A stretch of DNA of 64,000 nt from CAYSSJ01 sp964433675 (lineage in GTDB: Bacteria > Cloacimonadota > Cloacimonadia > Cloacimonadales > TCS61), in NCBI GenBank assembly GCA_964433675.1, contig CAYSSJ010000002.1:1-64000 (forward strand). Reading direction: 5' to 3'. Shown here piece after piece: positions 17,487 to 25,771 of the stretch (within the stretch, counting starts at the first letter, position 1; each line of letters begins with the position of its first letter). The position numbers and the translations under genes were made by a program. The notes under the pieces were generated by a model. That model was not told the origin of the DNA. It searched no databases and saw nothing but the letters and a program-made list of their open reading frames with translations.

Positions 17487-18821
17487 TTAGACAGCGCCTT
17501 GGTCTATCATAGCGTTTGCCACTTTCATAAAACCGCCGATATTAGCGCCTTTTACATAGTCTATATAATCACCGTCGGTCTTGCCGTAAGTGGTACATTG
17601 CTCGTGAATATTTTTCATGATCTGTTTCAGTTTTTCATCCACTTCTTCTCTCGTCCAGGAAATTCTGAGACTGTTTTGTGACATTTCCAAACCGGAAGTA
17701 GAAACACCGCCTGCGTTGGCAGCTTTACCCGGTGCATACAGTACTTTTGCTTCTTGCAAAGCTTTGGCTGCTTCGGGAGTACATGGCATATTAGCACCTT
17801 CGGTAAGGCAGGTACAACCGTTTTTGATCAGATTCTTAGCATCTTCGAGATTGAGTTCGTTTTCGGTAGCACAAGGTAGCGCCACGTCACATTTCACTTC
17901 CCAAGGTCGTTTGCCGGCATAGAAAGGCACACCGTATTCATCGGCATAATCCTGAACCATATCACGATTGCTGGCTCGCATCTGCAGGAGGAAATCAACC
18001 TTATCGCCTGTGATACCATCTTTGTCGTAAATATAACCATCCGGACCGGAGAGAGTAACTACCTTTCCGCCAAGTTCGTTCACTTTTTGGATAGCTCCCC
18101 AGGAAACATTACCGAAGCCGGAGACTGCTACGGTCTTACCTTCGAAATCTTCGTTGACGGTTTTCAACATTTCCTGTGCGAAATAAACAGTGCCGAAACC
18201 GGTAGCTTCCGGTCTGATGAGACTGCCACCCCAATTCAATCCTTTACCGGTAAAGACGCCGGTAAATTCGTTCTTCAGTTTCTTATACATACCGAACATA
18301 TAGCCGATCTCTCTACCACCGACACCAATATCACCGGCTGGTATATCGGTGTTTGGACCGATATGACGATAAAGTTCAGACATGAATGAATGACAGAATT
18401 TCATGATCTCGCTATCTGATTTACCTTTGGCATTGAAATCACTACCACCTTTTCCGCCGCCCATGGGCAGGGTTGTCAGACTGTTTTTGAAGATCTGTTC
18501 GAATCCCAAGAATTTCAAAATGCTCAATGTAACGCTAGGATGAAAACGGATACCACCTTTGTATGGTCCGAGTGCGCTATTGAACTGAACTCGGTAGCCT
18601 CTGTTTACCTGATGCTCACCACGATCATCTACCCAAGGCACTCTGAAGATAATGATACGTTCTGGTTCTACCATACGGTGTAAAATTTTTGCTTCTTTGA
18701 ATCTCGGATTGGATTCATATACATCCCAAATAGATTCCACTACTTCCTGTACAGCTTGAAGATATTCTCTTTCTCCCGGGTTTTTGGACGCTACATGGTC
18801 CAAAAATGCCTGCATAGTCAT
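17487..18821 (-). CDS. Glutamate dehydrogenase, NAD-type cofactor pocket
   Basis: Interconverts glutamate and 2-oxoglutarate plus ammonia. I place the start at 18821, five bases after GGAGG; an upstream in-frame ATG would include that site. The 444-residue hexameric-class enzyme has the catalytic region PMGGGKGGSDF with K124. The Rossmann loop reads GFGNV (F236), followed by SGPDG (P260, D261). In the Clostridium symbiosum NAD-dependent enzyme the equivalent Phe, Pro and Asp are known cofactor-specificity positions, so I infer NAD use. It lies downstream of a paralogue with NADP-type residues, separated by a terminator and its own promoter. Confidence 0.93.
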   Translation of the reverse strand: MTMQAFLDHVASKNPGEREYLQAVQEVVESIWDVYESNPRFKEAKILHRMVEPERIIIFRVPWVDDRGEHQVNRGYRVQFNSALGPYKGGIRFHPSVTLSILKFLGFEQIFKNSLTTLPMGGGKGGSDFNAKGKSDSEIMKFCHSFMSELYRHIGPNTDIPAGDIGVGGREIGYMFGMYKKLKNEFTGVFTGKGLNWGGSLIRPEATGFGTVYFAQEMLKTVNEDFEGKTVAVSGFGNVSWGAIQKVNELGGKVVTLSGPDGYIYDKDGITGDKVDFLLQMRASNRDMVQDYADEYGVPFYAGKRPWEVKCDVALPCATENELNLEDAKNLIKNGCTCLTEGANMPCTPEAAKALQEAKVLYAPGKAANAGGVSTSGLEMSQNSLRISWTREEVDEKLKQIMKNIHEQCTTYGKTDGDYIDYVKGANIGGFMKVANAMIDQGAV

Positions 18822-18853
18822 AACGACCTCCATTTATTTATTCTTTTGAGTGC

Positions 18854-18882
18854 CTTTTAAAAAGAATTCATTAAATTGTCAA
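18854..18882 (-). promoter_or_regulatory. Candidate promoter for the NAD-type gdh
   Basis: On the minus strand TTGACA (18882-18877) and TAAAAG (18859-18854) are 17 bases apart; TTAAAA at a 16-base spacing also fits. It lies about 22 bases beyond the terminator of the upstream gdh and 33 bases before the start codon. The two dehydrogenase genes can therefore be expressed separately. Confidence 0.5.
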
Positions 18883-18898
18883 GCTTAGTTAATTGGAT

Positions 18899-18932
18899 AA
18901 AAAAAAGAGTCTCAGCAATACTGAGACTCTTT
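18899..18932 (-). terminator. Rho-independent terminator after the NADP-type gdh
   Basis: A perfect 12-bp stem AAAGAGTCTCAG / CTGAGACTCTTT with a 5-base loop continues into eight Ts on the minus strand. It lies 21 bases after the stop codon of the upstream glutamate dehydrogenase. Confidence 0.93.
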
Positions 18933-18953
18933 CTACTATAGAATCAGTCGAGT

Positions 18954-20285
18954 TTACACAGCGCCTTGATCTACCATAGAGTTAGCCACTTTGATAAATC
19001 CGGCAATGTTGGCGCCATTTACATAGTTTACGAAATCATCGTCTTTGCCAAATTCCACACATTGAGAATGGATAGCTTTCATGATCTGATGCAACTTGGA
19101 ATCCACTTCTTCACGTGTCCAACTGATACGAAGGCTGTTTTGGGTCATTTCCAATCCTGAAGTAGCTACTCCGCCGGCGTTGGCTGCCTTACCGGGACCA
19201 TAGAGGATTTTGTTTTTCAAGAATACATCTACAGCATCGGGAGTAGATGGCATATTGGCGCCTTCGGATACACAGATGCAGCCGTTGTTGACCAATGTCT
19301 TGGCTTCCTCTTCGTTAATCTCGTTTTGGGTAGCGCAAGGAAGTGCTATATCGCACGGAATGCTCCAGGGGCGCTGTCCGTCGTAATATTTCGCACCAAA
19401 TTCATCGGCATATTCTTTGATGCGACCACGAGTGACATTCTTCAGTTCCATCACATATTCCCACTTATCACCGCTGATACCGTCCGGATCGTGGATGAAG
19501 CCGCTCGAATCTGAAAGGGTGACTACCTTGCCGCCCAGTTCATTGACTTTCTGTGTGGCAAATTGAGCCACATTACCGGAACCGGAGATTGCCACTGTCT
19601 TACCTTCCAAGCTCTCTGAACGGGTTTTCAGCATCTCTTCAGCGAAATAGACGGTTCCGAAACCGGTAGCTTCCGGTCTAATGAGACTACCGCCCCAATT
19701 TAACTTCTTACCTGTAAATACGCCGGTGAATTCGTTCTTCAGCTTCTTATACATGCCAAAGAGATAACCGATCTCTCTGGCACCGACACCGATATCGCCG
19801 GCAGGTACATCTGTGTTCGGTCCGATATGACGATAAAGCTCAGCCATCAGAGACTGGCAGAATCGCATTACTTCGTTATCGGTCTTACCTTTGGGATCAA
19901 AATCGCTGCCACCTTTACCACCACCCAAAGGAAGCGTGGTAAGACTGTTTTTGAATACCTGTTCGAAACCTAAGAACTTCAGAATACTCAGATTGACGCT
20001 CGGGTGAAAACGCATTCCACCTTTGTAAGGACCGATAGCGCTATTGAACTCTACCCTATAGGCTCTATTTACCTGAATACTTCCCTTCTCATCTACCCAG
20101 GGAACGCGGAAGATTAGCACTCGCTCGGGCTCGACAATACGCTGCAGAATTTTTTGCTGCTTGAACTTCGGATTGGCATCATAAACCGGCCAGATAGATT
20201 CTACTACCTCTTTTACTGCTTGTAAAAATTCGGGTTGAGCGGGATTCTTTGCCGCCGCTTCAGACATAAACTCATTAACTGACAT
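18954..20285 (-). CDS. gdhA: Glutamate dehydrogenase, NADP-type cofactor pocket
   Basis: The second hexameric glutamate dehydrogenase, 443 residues when started at ATG 20285, which follows AGGAAGG by five bases. Catalytic lysine K124 is in PLGGGKGGSDF. The cofactor loop reads GSGNVAQ (S236) and SDSSG (D259, S260, S261), as in NADP-dependent enzymes such as E. coli GdhA. It is closely similar to the neighbouring copy through most of its length. I infer an ammonia-assimilating role, opposite to the NAD-type neighbour. It ends in a strong terminator. Confidence 0.94.
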   Translation of the reverse strand: MSVNEFMSEAAAKNPAQPEFLQAVKEVVESIWPVYDANPKFKQQKILQRIVEPERVLIFRVPWVDEKGSIQVNRAYRVEFNSAIGPYKGGMRFHPSVNLSILKFLGFEQVFKNSLTTLPLGGGKGGSDFDPKGKTDNEVMRFCQSLMAELYRHIGPNTDVPAGDIGVGAREIGYLFGMYKKLKNEFTGVFTGKKLNWGGSLIRPEATGFGTVYFAEEMLKTRSESLEGKTVAISGSGNVAQFATQKVNELGGKVVTLSDSSGFIHDPDGISGDKWEYVMELKNVTRGRIKEYADEFGAKYYDGQRPWSIPCDIALPCATQNEINEEEAKTLVNNGCICVSEGANMPSTPDAVDVFLKNKILYGPGKAANAGGVATSGLEMTQNSLRISWTREEVDSKLHQIMKAIHSQCVEFGKDDDFVNYVNGANIAGFIKVANSMVDQGAV

Positions 20286-20396
20286 ATACACCTTCCTCTC
20301 ATTTTTTTGCAAATTGACTTTCTTATACCAAATCTGTCAACAACTTTTTACCTTGTAGGAGCATTTGATTGTATCTGTATGCATTGTCCTTGTTGA

Positions 20397-21326
20397 TTAT
20401 TGGTCGATCTTTAAATGTTTTCTAATAAAATCGACTATTTCACTCATAGCCTCTGTAGCCTCTTTAAACATTGGAGCCAATAGAGGATAGCAGTGAATCA
20501 TATCTTTTCCGGGTCTGAACATTATATCAACAGCGGCTTCTTTTGCTTTTTGGTAGAATTTTTCTCCATCCTCATACAGTTCATCATCAACACCGGAATT
20601 TATTAAAATCGGTGGCAATCCTTTCAAATCTCCATATAATGGCGAGATTAGAGGGGATGTTGCATCGTTGTTTCCAACATAATAACGGCTGAAAACTGTC
20701 CATGAATTCAACGGTGCCGGCGACAACTTGTTTTTCGTTCTATATGACTCACTGGAACAAGTCAGATCTGTCCAAGGAGAAATTGCAACAGCAGCTGCCG
20801 GTAATGGGATATCCTTCTCTTTCAATGCGAGTAGAGTTGCCAAACACAAACCACCTCCGGCAGATTCGCCGGCAATAATAATATTTTCAGGTTCATAGCC
20901 GGAAGCTAGTAACCACCGATATACAGTAACCGAATCCTCTACTGCCGCAGGGGAAGGATTTTCCGGAGCAAGTCTGTATTCATATAGTAGATTTGTGACC
21001 AGAGTGAACATAGCGAATTTTGATATAATTCCTCTATGATCACTACAAGAACCGGCTACATATCCCCCACCATGCACATACAAGATCATCTTCTCCGAAT
21101 CAGCATTTTGTGGTATTATCCATTCGGCATTCATATCCTGTATTGATTCTTTTTTGATGGTTATTTCCTTGGGTAAATTACCAAATCTTTTTGCCCCTTG
21201 CTCACAACTTTCCCTAAATTTTGGGATAGAAGTATTGAAATCAAACACTTCTTTTCTTAACTTCCCTTGAAATATATGTCCATTCCTTATCATAAAGTTG
21301 AACATCTTACTTTTTAAACTTGTCAT
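20397..21326 (-). CDS. Alpha/beta-hydrolase esterase, HSL (family IV) type
   Basis: A 309-residue carboxylesterase of the hormone-sensitive-lipase family. It shows the oxyanion-hole motif HGGG at 85-88, the nucleophile elbow GESAG with Ser155, a probable acid Asp248 in GVDDELYED and His278 in DMIHCY. No signal peptide is evident, so it is probably cytoplasmic. The natural substrate is unknown. It lies at the edge of the accessory region, with an unusual palindromic sequence just upstream (about 21357-21492). Confidence 0.9.
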   Translation of the reverse strand: MTSLKSKMFNFMIRNGHIFQGKLRKEVFDFNTSIPKFRESCEQGAKRFGNLPKEITIKKESIQDMNAEWIIPQNADSEKMILYVHGGGYVAGSCSDHRGIISKFAMFTLVTNLLYEYRLAPENPSPAAVEDSVTVYRWLLASGYEPENIIIAGESAGGGLCLATLLALKEKDIPLPAAAVAISPWTDLTCSSESYRTKNKLSPAPLNSWTVFSRYYVGNNDATSPLISPLYGDLKGLPPILINSGVDDELYEDGEKFYQKAKEAAVDIMFRPGKDMIHCYPLLAPMFKEATEAMSEIVDFIRKHLKIDQ

Positions 21327-21356
21327 TGATTTCCTTTCTTGGCAATATTTTTTGTA

Positions 21357-21492
21357 TTACCGATAACGTTCGGCGTGTATGTGCAGTAGCGGATTAGACC
21401 TGTACTGAGCTTACCGAAGTAAGCACTTTTATGTTCGTTTAGCACAATGTTTTTCAGAAGCACAACGATTCACCTATCCCTCTGTTAGCATC
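21357..21492. repeat. Degenerate cassette-boundary-like inverted repeat
   Basis: The 173-base gap between the esterase and S41 genes carries an imperfect palindrome. Outer arms read GATAACG near 21361 and TGTTAGC near 21484, and inner arms include TGTGC / GCACA. Size and arrangement are reminiscent of integron attC-type sites and of cassette boundaries in Bacteroidota-like genomes. The core triplets do not match the classical consensus perfectly. No integrase is in the window. Confidence 0.3.
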
Positions 21493-21499
21493 TGAATAT

Positions 21500-22855
21500 T
21501 TAATTTTTGTTGATTATCATATCAATTGTGAAATCCAAGGCTTTTTCTTTTGACACGTTATAATCAGGTAATGTTCCGTGATCATTTGCATCAGTTGCAC
21601 CATAATGATAAAACTTCTTGTGTGAAACACCATAATAAAGTCCCGTATTGGGAAGTTTCTGGGTGATAATATCTCCAAAACAGACTGCTATTCCACCTGA
21701 TTCTTCGCCAATGACAGTTCCCATGTTAAAATGATTGAAAGCCCATGAAAAACTTGCTGCCGAAGAAAATGTATAATGACTGATCAGTAAATAAATATTG
21801 CCATTGTAGCGAAGACTATTTTCTCGAAGTTCAATCAACTCCGGATTTTCATTTAGAATTTCAATTCCATTAGGATTTGTAACTTCCCGATCGTAATTTT
21901 CTTTATAATAGTGCTTTTGAATATCTGAAAATTTTACAATAGTTTTGCCGAATTGTGCAAATGGAACAGGAGAAATGTATTGAAACAGTTCATCGCCCAA
22001 CCTTGAATTTCCACCGCCATTTTCGCGCATATCAATAATCAAGTTTTCAATGTTTTCTTTCTGTAAAACCTGAAAAGTAGAATCTAAAAACAATTTAAAT
22101 TCATCTAAATCGCGAAACATTTTTATCTCAATAATGCCGATATTTTTGTCCGCTAAAATCCTGAAGGAATGTGGCTCAAAAGATTCATGATCATTATTTT
22201 GCGAACTTTTTTCGTACCTTTCTTTATGTGGAATTCCATCTACTTGTACCGAATGCTTTTTCTGCTCAAATTCATACTCAATATCAAAAAATCTCTCTCT
22301 ATACAAGGCATAAAGCAGTGGTGTGAATAAAACTTCTAAACGCTCAGTTTTAAAAAAATCTTTTTCGCCACTCACACAATTCATCATCTCTTGTACTATC
22401 TCTTCTGCCGGGCGATTGTTGATCTTTGTTATATGCCCTCCGATTGGTATTGCATTTTGTGATTGGGTAAAATCATTTTGGACAAAGATGGCTTTATCCG
22501 GGTATGTTACTTTTACATGAAAAGGAAATAGGACTATGTTTGCATCTTTTCCCAAATATTCGTCTGGGAAATATGCACTAGTATGTCCATCGCCGAGTCT
22601 TACAATCAAAGGATTTATCTTTTTATAAAAGTAAAAAATGTCAGCCTCAGCTTTAAGCTCAGTTTTTAACCTTTCAATCTCTTTTCCCAGTTTATGCATT
22701 GGATACTCTGCATAAATATTCACATGTACTTTCTCAATCGTAGAAAAAAGGATGTCAATATCCTGAATCATTTTTTCTTTTGAAATACTTTTTATCTGTC
22801 CGAAAACATTTGTTATGAACAGAAATAAACTTAAACAAATAAATAGTCGTTTCAT
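21500..22855 (-). CDS. Exported S41-family serine peptidase
   Basis: A 451-residue C-terminal-processing-like (tail-specific/interphotoreceptor-retinol type) peptidase. Residues 1-19 form a signal peptide ending near NVFGQ. RLGDGHTSAYFP (about 86-97) is conserved in this branch. The peptidase core contains IDMRENGGGNSRLG, then the catalytic serine region HYTFSSAASF and GEESGG. No clear PDZ domain is visible. Expected location is the periplasm or outside the cell. It looks like an accessory gene: it is flanked by repeats and a cassette-like boundary, and has no functional neighbours. Confidence 0.85.
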   Translation of the reverse strand: MKRLFICLSLFLFITNVFGQIKSISKEKMIQDIDILFSTIEKVHVNIYAEYPMHKLGKEIERLKTELKAEADIFYFYKKINPLIVRLGDGHTSAYFPDEYLGKDANIVLFPFHVKVTYPDKAIFVQNDFTQSQNAIPIGGHITKINNRPAEEIVQEMMNCVSGEKDFFKTERLEVLFTPLLYALYRERFFDIEYEFEQKKHSVQVDGIPHKERYEKSSQNNDHESFEPHSFRILADKNIGIIEIKMFRDLDEFKLFLDSTFQVLQKENIENLIIDMRENGGGNSRLGDELFQYISPVPFAQFGKTIVKFSDIQKHYYKENYDREVTNPNGIEILNENPELIELRENSLRYNGNIYLLISHYTFSSAASFSWAFNHFNMGTVIGEESGGIAVCFGDIITQKLPNTGLYYGVSHKKFYHYGATDANDHGTLPDYNVSKEKALDFTIDMIINKN

Positions 22856-22920
22856 ATAATTCTGTCTTTTGATTTTACTATCATCTTTGACTCCGATAAT
22901 CTTTATTTTTAACTATCTAA

Positions 22921-22996
22921 AAATTATCCCCAAATCAGTCAAGTTAATAAAACCTCATCGGCAAATTATTTTTAGAATGATTTTACCACCGAGAGC
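22921..22996 (+). repeat. Direct repeat copy A (CAAATCAGTCAAG...ACCACCGAGAGC)
   Basis: This 76-base unit begins with ATTATCCCCAAATCAGTCAA, continues through CTCATCGGCAAATTATT, and ends TTTTACCACCGAGAGC. Two further copies in the same orientation lie at 24905-24990 (B) and 28356-28456 (C). A and B are nearly identical over about 65 bases; C is more diverged in the middle. Confidence 0.9.
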
Positions 22997-23159
22997 ATAC
23001 TACTACGCCAAGGCTTCGTAGCACATGCAGAGAGAGTGAGAAGTTGAGAAAATGTGAATATGAGAGAGTTAGGATGCAAAAAGTGGTTAGGAGTATGGGA
23101 AGATAGGTTTGATTTTATCCACGAATTACACGAATTTTCACGAATATTCTTTTTTTTAT

Positions 23160-23262
23160 TAACCACCGAGTTTCACCGAAGAGCACCGAGTTTTATTTAT
23201 GTTTTAATCCTCTGTGCTCTCTGCGTTCTCTGTGGTTTTTCTATTTTAACAAAACTCCTGTA
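23160..23262. repeat. Imperfect inverted repeat of CACCGAG / CTCTGTG words
   Basis: The left arm (ACCACCGAG, then CACCGAAG and GCACCGAG) mirrors a right arm of CTCTGTGCTCTCTGCG...CTCTGTGGT, separated by an AT-rich spacer. The right half (GAGTTTTATTTATGTTTTAATC onward, past CTCCTGTATTC) recurs at 28451-28530. Short-period words of this kind occur between genes in many unrelated bacteria; a function is not known to me. Confidence 0.8.
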
Positions 23263-23315
23263 TTCTGTTTTCTCAACTTCTCATCTTCCACCGATAAGAT
23301 CTTGATATTCTTCAT

Positions 23316-24782
23316 CTAAACCCTCACATTATTTAAATCATGTTCAAAGGTTATATGCCAATGCAGTCCTGCTTTACAATAATACTCGATCTTCCCATTC
23401 AATTGATATTCGGTGAGGGCGAAAGCATTTTGCAAACCCATAGATTTTGATTGGCGCAGATCGACATCCGCAGGTAATCCCACCCCATTATCTTCCAATT
23501 TTAGAACGACTTTTTCATCCGATTGTTCAAACAATTTTATCTTGATTTGACCTTTGCCGCCGTTGGGAAAGGCATGTTTATAGATATTGGAGATCAATTC
23601 TGTGATGACCAAACTGAGTGGAATCGCCGTATCAATGGTTACATGTATTTTTTGCAGTTCATATTTCAATTCCAGTTCGGAATTTGCATTTCGATAGCTA
23701 CGCTGCAAATGACGAGTAACTTCCACAATATAATCTCCCAGATTTATCTGTGAAAGGTTTTGCGCTTCGTAGAGCATTTGATGGACGATCGCCATCGATT
23801 TTATCTTAGCGATGACTTCCCGATAAGTCTCGAATAATTTTTTATCATCTAACTGCTGTGCCTGTATCCTCAGCATGGAAGCGATCACCTGCATGTTGTT
23901 TTTGGTGCGATGATAAAGCTCTTTGAGCAACAGATTTTTTTCTTTAAGATTTTGATGGATTTTTTCTTCTGCTACTTTTATTCTGATAATATCAGCTTCC
24001 AATTCTTTGGTTTTTTCTTTTACTTTTGTTTCCAGCACTTCATTCATATTTTCTATTGTATTTCTTTCCTGATGGAGTTGATAACGAAAATAAAATTCCT
24101 TTCTTGTATAGAATTCCAAACAATAACCGCCGAACATCCCAAGCAAATTTGCACTTATCAAAAAGAAAATGTTAATTTGAAAAACACTTGGATCTCCTGC
24201 ATAACCAGCGATGTATGTTGCCAGATAAGATAACATAATTATAAGTCCTGCTAATGAACTCCAAATAAAACGAAGTTTAATGAGAAGATAGCAGTAGATA
24301 AGCACAATGATAATTCCCACATAATAGGTTTGTTTACCAATTTCCGGTGCGATGATGATCATAAGTATTATTCCAATTCCGGCAACACAGGAGGTCAAAA
24401 AAGCTGCAAACTGCCACCATTTTTGGAAATTTTTTGTGAATGACAGACTGAATAGGATCAGAATAATAGGAGAAACAATAAAGAACCTGATGATGTAAAG
24501 TTGCTCTTTTATCTGCGGTAAGGCATAAGCATCTAAAATAGCAAATAAAAAGTAATAAGTAATTCCCAATAAAAAAGAAATCCTTAGAAATCCGAGAGAT
24601 GAGTGATAATAATCTTTTTGAAATTCACCTTCCAGTTCGTCAGGAAAGCTCAATGTTATTGGGTTCAGTTTTACATCAAAAATCCCTTCCTGCAATTTAT
24701 TGAAGACTAAATAAAATAAATTAAATTCCTTAATTTTATGATTCATCCTTTGAAGAATTCCCAAAATTTTTTTCATTATCAC
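23316..24782 (-). CDS. Orphan membrane sensor histidine kinase (HisKA_2 type)
   Basis: A 488-residue sensor. Residues about 64-220 hold six hydrophobic helices, a membrane sensor with short loops. A coiled-coil follows (about 235-285), then a HisKA_2 dimerisation domain with the phospho-acceptor H291 in LYHRTKNN, and an HATPase domain with an N-box (ELISNIYKHAF) and DNGVGLP. HisKA_2 kinases often pair with non-classical response regulators, but no regulator gene is adjacent. The gene is bracketed by repeat copies A and B, suggesting it moved as a unit. The start is uncertain: several in-frame ATGs lie within 13 codons and no strong ribosome-binding site is visible. Confidence 0.88.
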   Translation of the reverse strand: MIMKKILGILQRMNHKIKEFNLFYLVFNKLQEGIFDVKLNPITLSFPDELEGEFQKDYYHSSLGFLRISFLLGITYYFLFAILDAYALPQIKEQLYIIRFFIVSPIILILFSLSFTKNFQKWWQFAAFLTSCVAGIGIILMIIIAPEIGKQTYYVGIIIVLIYCYLLIKLRFIWSSLAGLIIMLSYLATYIAGYAGDPSVFQINIFFLISANLLGMFGGYCLEFYTRKEFYFRYQLHQERNTIENMNEVLETKVKEKTKELEADIIRIKVAEEKIHQNLKEKNLLLKELYHRTKNNMQVIASMLRIQAQQLDDKKLFETYREVIAKIKSMAIVHQMLYEAQNLSQINLGDYIVEVTRHLQRSYRNANSELELKYELQKIHVTIDTAIPLSLVITELISNIYKHAFPNGGKGQIKIKLFEQSDEKVVLKLEDNGVGLPADVDLRQSKSMGLQNAFALTEYQLNGKIEYYCKAGLHWHITFEHDLNNVRV

Positions 24783-24904
24783 TACTTCTCAGTTAGCTGC
24801 GCTGAAGAGCTACCTTCGAAAAAGAGCAAATGCGCAAGATTTTGCATAATTACTATTACATCTACTATAAAATATTACTGCCATAATTTATCTATTTATA
24901 AATA

Positions 24905-24990
24905 CTCCCAAATCAGTCAAGTGAATAAAACCTCATCGGCAAATTATTTTTAGAATGATTTTACCACCGAGAGCTCCGAATACACCGAGT
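24905..24990 (+). repeat. Direct repeat copy B
   Basis: Same 65-base core as copy A, in the same orientation, continuing with GAGCTCCGAATACACCGAGT, an extension shared with copy C but not A. Confidence 0.9.
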
Positions 24991-25070
24991 TTTTTGTTTA
25001 ATGACCTCTTTTGTGTCGGATATGGCATAATTTCTCTTGTTCATTTTGGCATGAAGTCTAACATCCTGAA

Positions 25071-25173
25071 ATATATGCAGTTGCCGATTGCGGAGTGCTT
25101 TCCTGTCGAACCCCACTGCAGTTGTTGCAGGCGGCGAACTTCCAATTCAGCACGGAAACGGCAATTGATATAT
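25071..25173. repeat. Long imperfect inverted repeat, cassette-boundary-like
   Basis: Outer arms ATATATGCAGTTGCCG (25071-25086) and CGGCAATTGATATAT (25159-25173) are inverted copies. Inside are GTGCT (25095-25099) / AGCAC (25149-25153) and a central CTGCA-GTTGT-TGCAG hairpin (25116-25130). The nested, interrupted stem of about 103 bases is like an attC or other single-strand-folded recombination site. It could instead serve as a terminator-like structure for the gene ending at 25205. Confidence 0.45.
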
Positions 25174-25204
25174 TTTTTGTTGGCAACAGTATTTCCTTTC
25201 ATCA

Positions 25205-25762
25205 TCAAAATTTTACTGTTAATTTTTCCGCTAGTTCTTCTGGTATAGAAGAATTCGCTTTTATTAACGTCTCTTTGTCAATGAGTGAGATAGTTGGTAT
25301 AATATTTCTTACCTTTTTGATAATATCATTGTCGATAGCAAATAATTCTTCAACTAATTTGCTTGCAGCGGTATATTTAGGATCGCTGGATGTCCAGATA
25401 CCGTGGCGATTATCTCTTGTATATTCAATGGAAAATAAGTTTGCAAGTCCTTCTTCTAGACAATTTGCCGATTTTATTCCAGTTGGACTTAAACAATGAA
25501 TTAACTCGTGGGAGACTTGAAAAACAGCTCGATTTAAGTCATTGATACAGCTTAACGATATTTGGATAACGATATTCTTACAATCTCCAGGATACCAAAT
25601 TCTAGGATGTCCATCTTGGTTAAACTCGACCCCTAATATTGAATATGATTTGTCCCGTTCTCCAAATCTTTTTTCTGCTTCTTGCAGTATATGTCCTATT
25701 TTAGACGTAATTGTCCAAGTGTAGCCATTCTGAAAAGGATGAGAAGTAAAAATTGAACTCAT
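25205..25762 (-). CDS. Predicted HELIH zinc metallopeptidase (accessory)
   Basis: A 185-residue protein with the zincin motif HELIH at 85-89, followed by CLEEGLANLF (101-110), where E103 or E104 could be the third zinc ligand, a gluzincin-like layout. No signal peptide or membrane segment is seen, so it is probably cytoplasmic. I do not recognise a named family. It begins nine bases after the AlbA_2-domain gene, so the two are likely one operon. The metalloprotease active site is seen directly; target and role are unknown. Confidence 0.75.
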   Translation of the reverse strand: MSSIFTSHPFQNGYTWTITSKIGHILQEAEKRFGERDKSYSILGVEFNQDGHPRIWYPGDCKNIVIQISLSCINDLNRAVFQVSHELIHCLSPTGIKSANCLEEGLANLFSIEYTRDNRHGIWTSSDPKYTAASKLVEELFAIDNDIIKKVRNIIPTISLIDKETLIKANSSIPEELAEKLTVKF

Positions 25763-25771
25763 AGATTTATG

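Larger units (their letters stand above)
22856..23315. other. Repeat-rich intergenic region
   Basis: The stretch has no credible gene. It contains repeat copy A (22921-22996), a CTACGCCAAGGCTTCGTAG-type element (about 22997-23030), a CACGAATT-type repeat (about 23114-23146) and a CACCGAG/CTCTGTG inverted repeat (23160-23243). Open frames here are translations of these repeats and are not reported as genes. Confidence 0.7.
24783..25204. other. Intergenic region with repeat B and a long palindrome
   Basis: No convincing gene lies here. The region holds AT-rich sequence, repeat copy B (24905-24990), and a long imperfect inverted repeat (25071-25173) just beyond the end of the zinc peptidase gene. 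Confidence 0.65.

Noticed and set aside
20312..20340. Promoter for the upstream gdh from TTGACA at 20340-20335
   Set aside because: The only good -10 (TATAAG) is seven bases away, too close; no partner at normal spacing.
22972..23166. Short open frames containing ACATKPWRSS near 23.0 and 29.1 kb
   Set aside because: They translate the repeated CTACGAAGCC element on either strand and are not genes.
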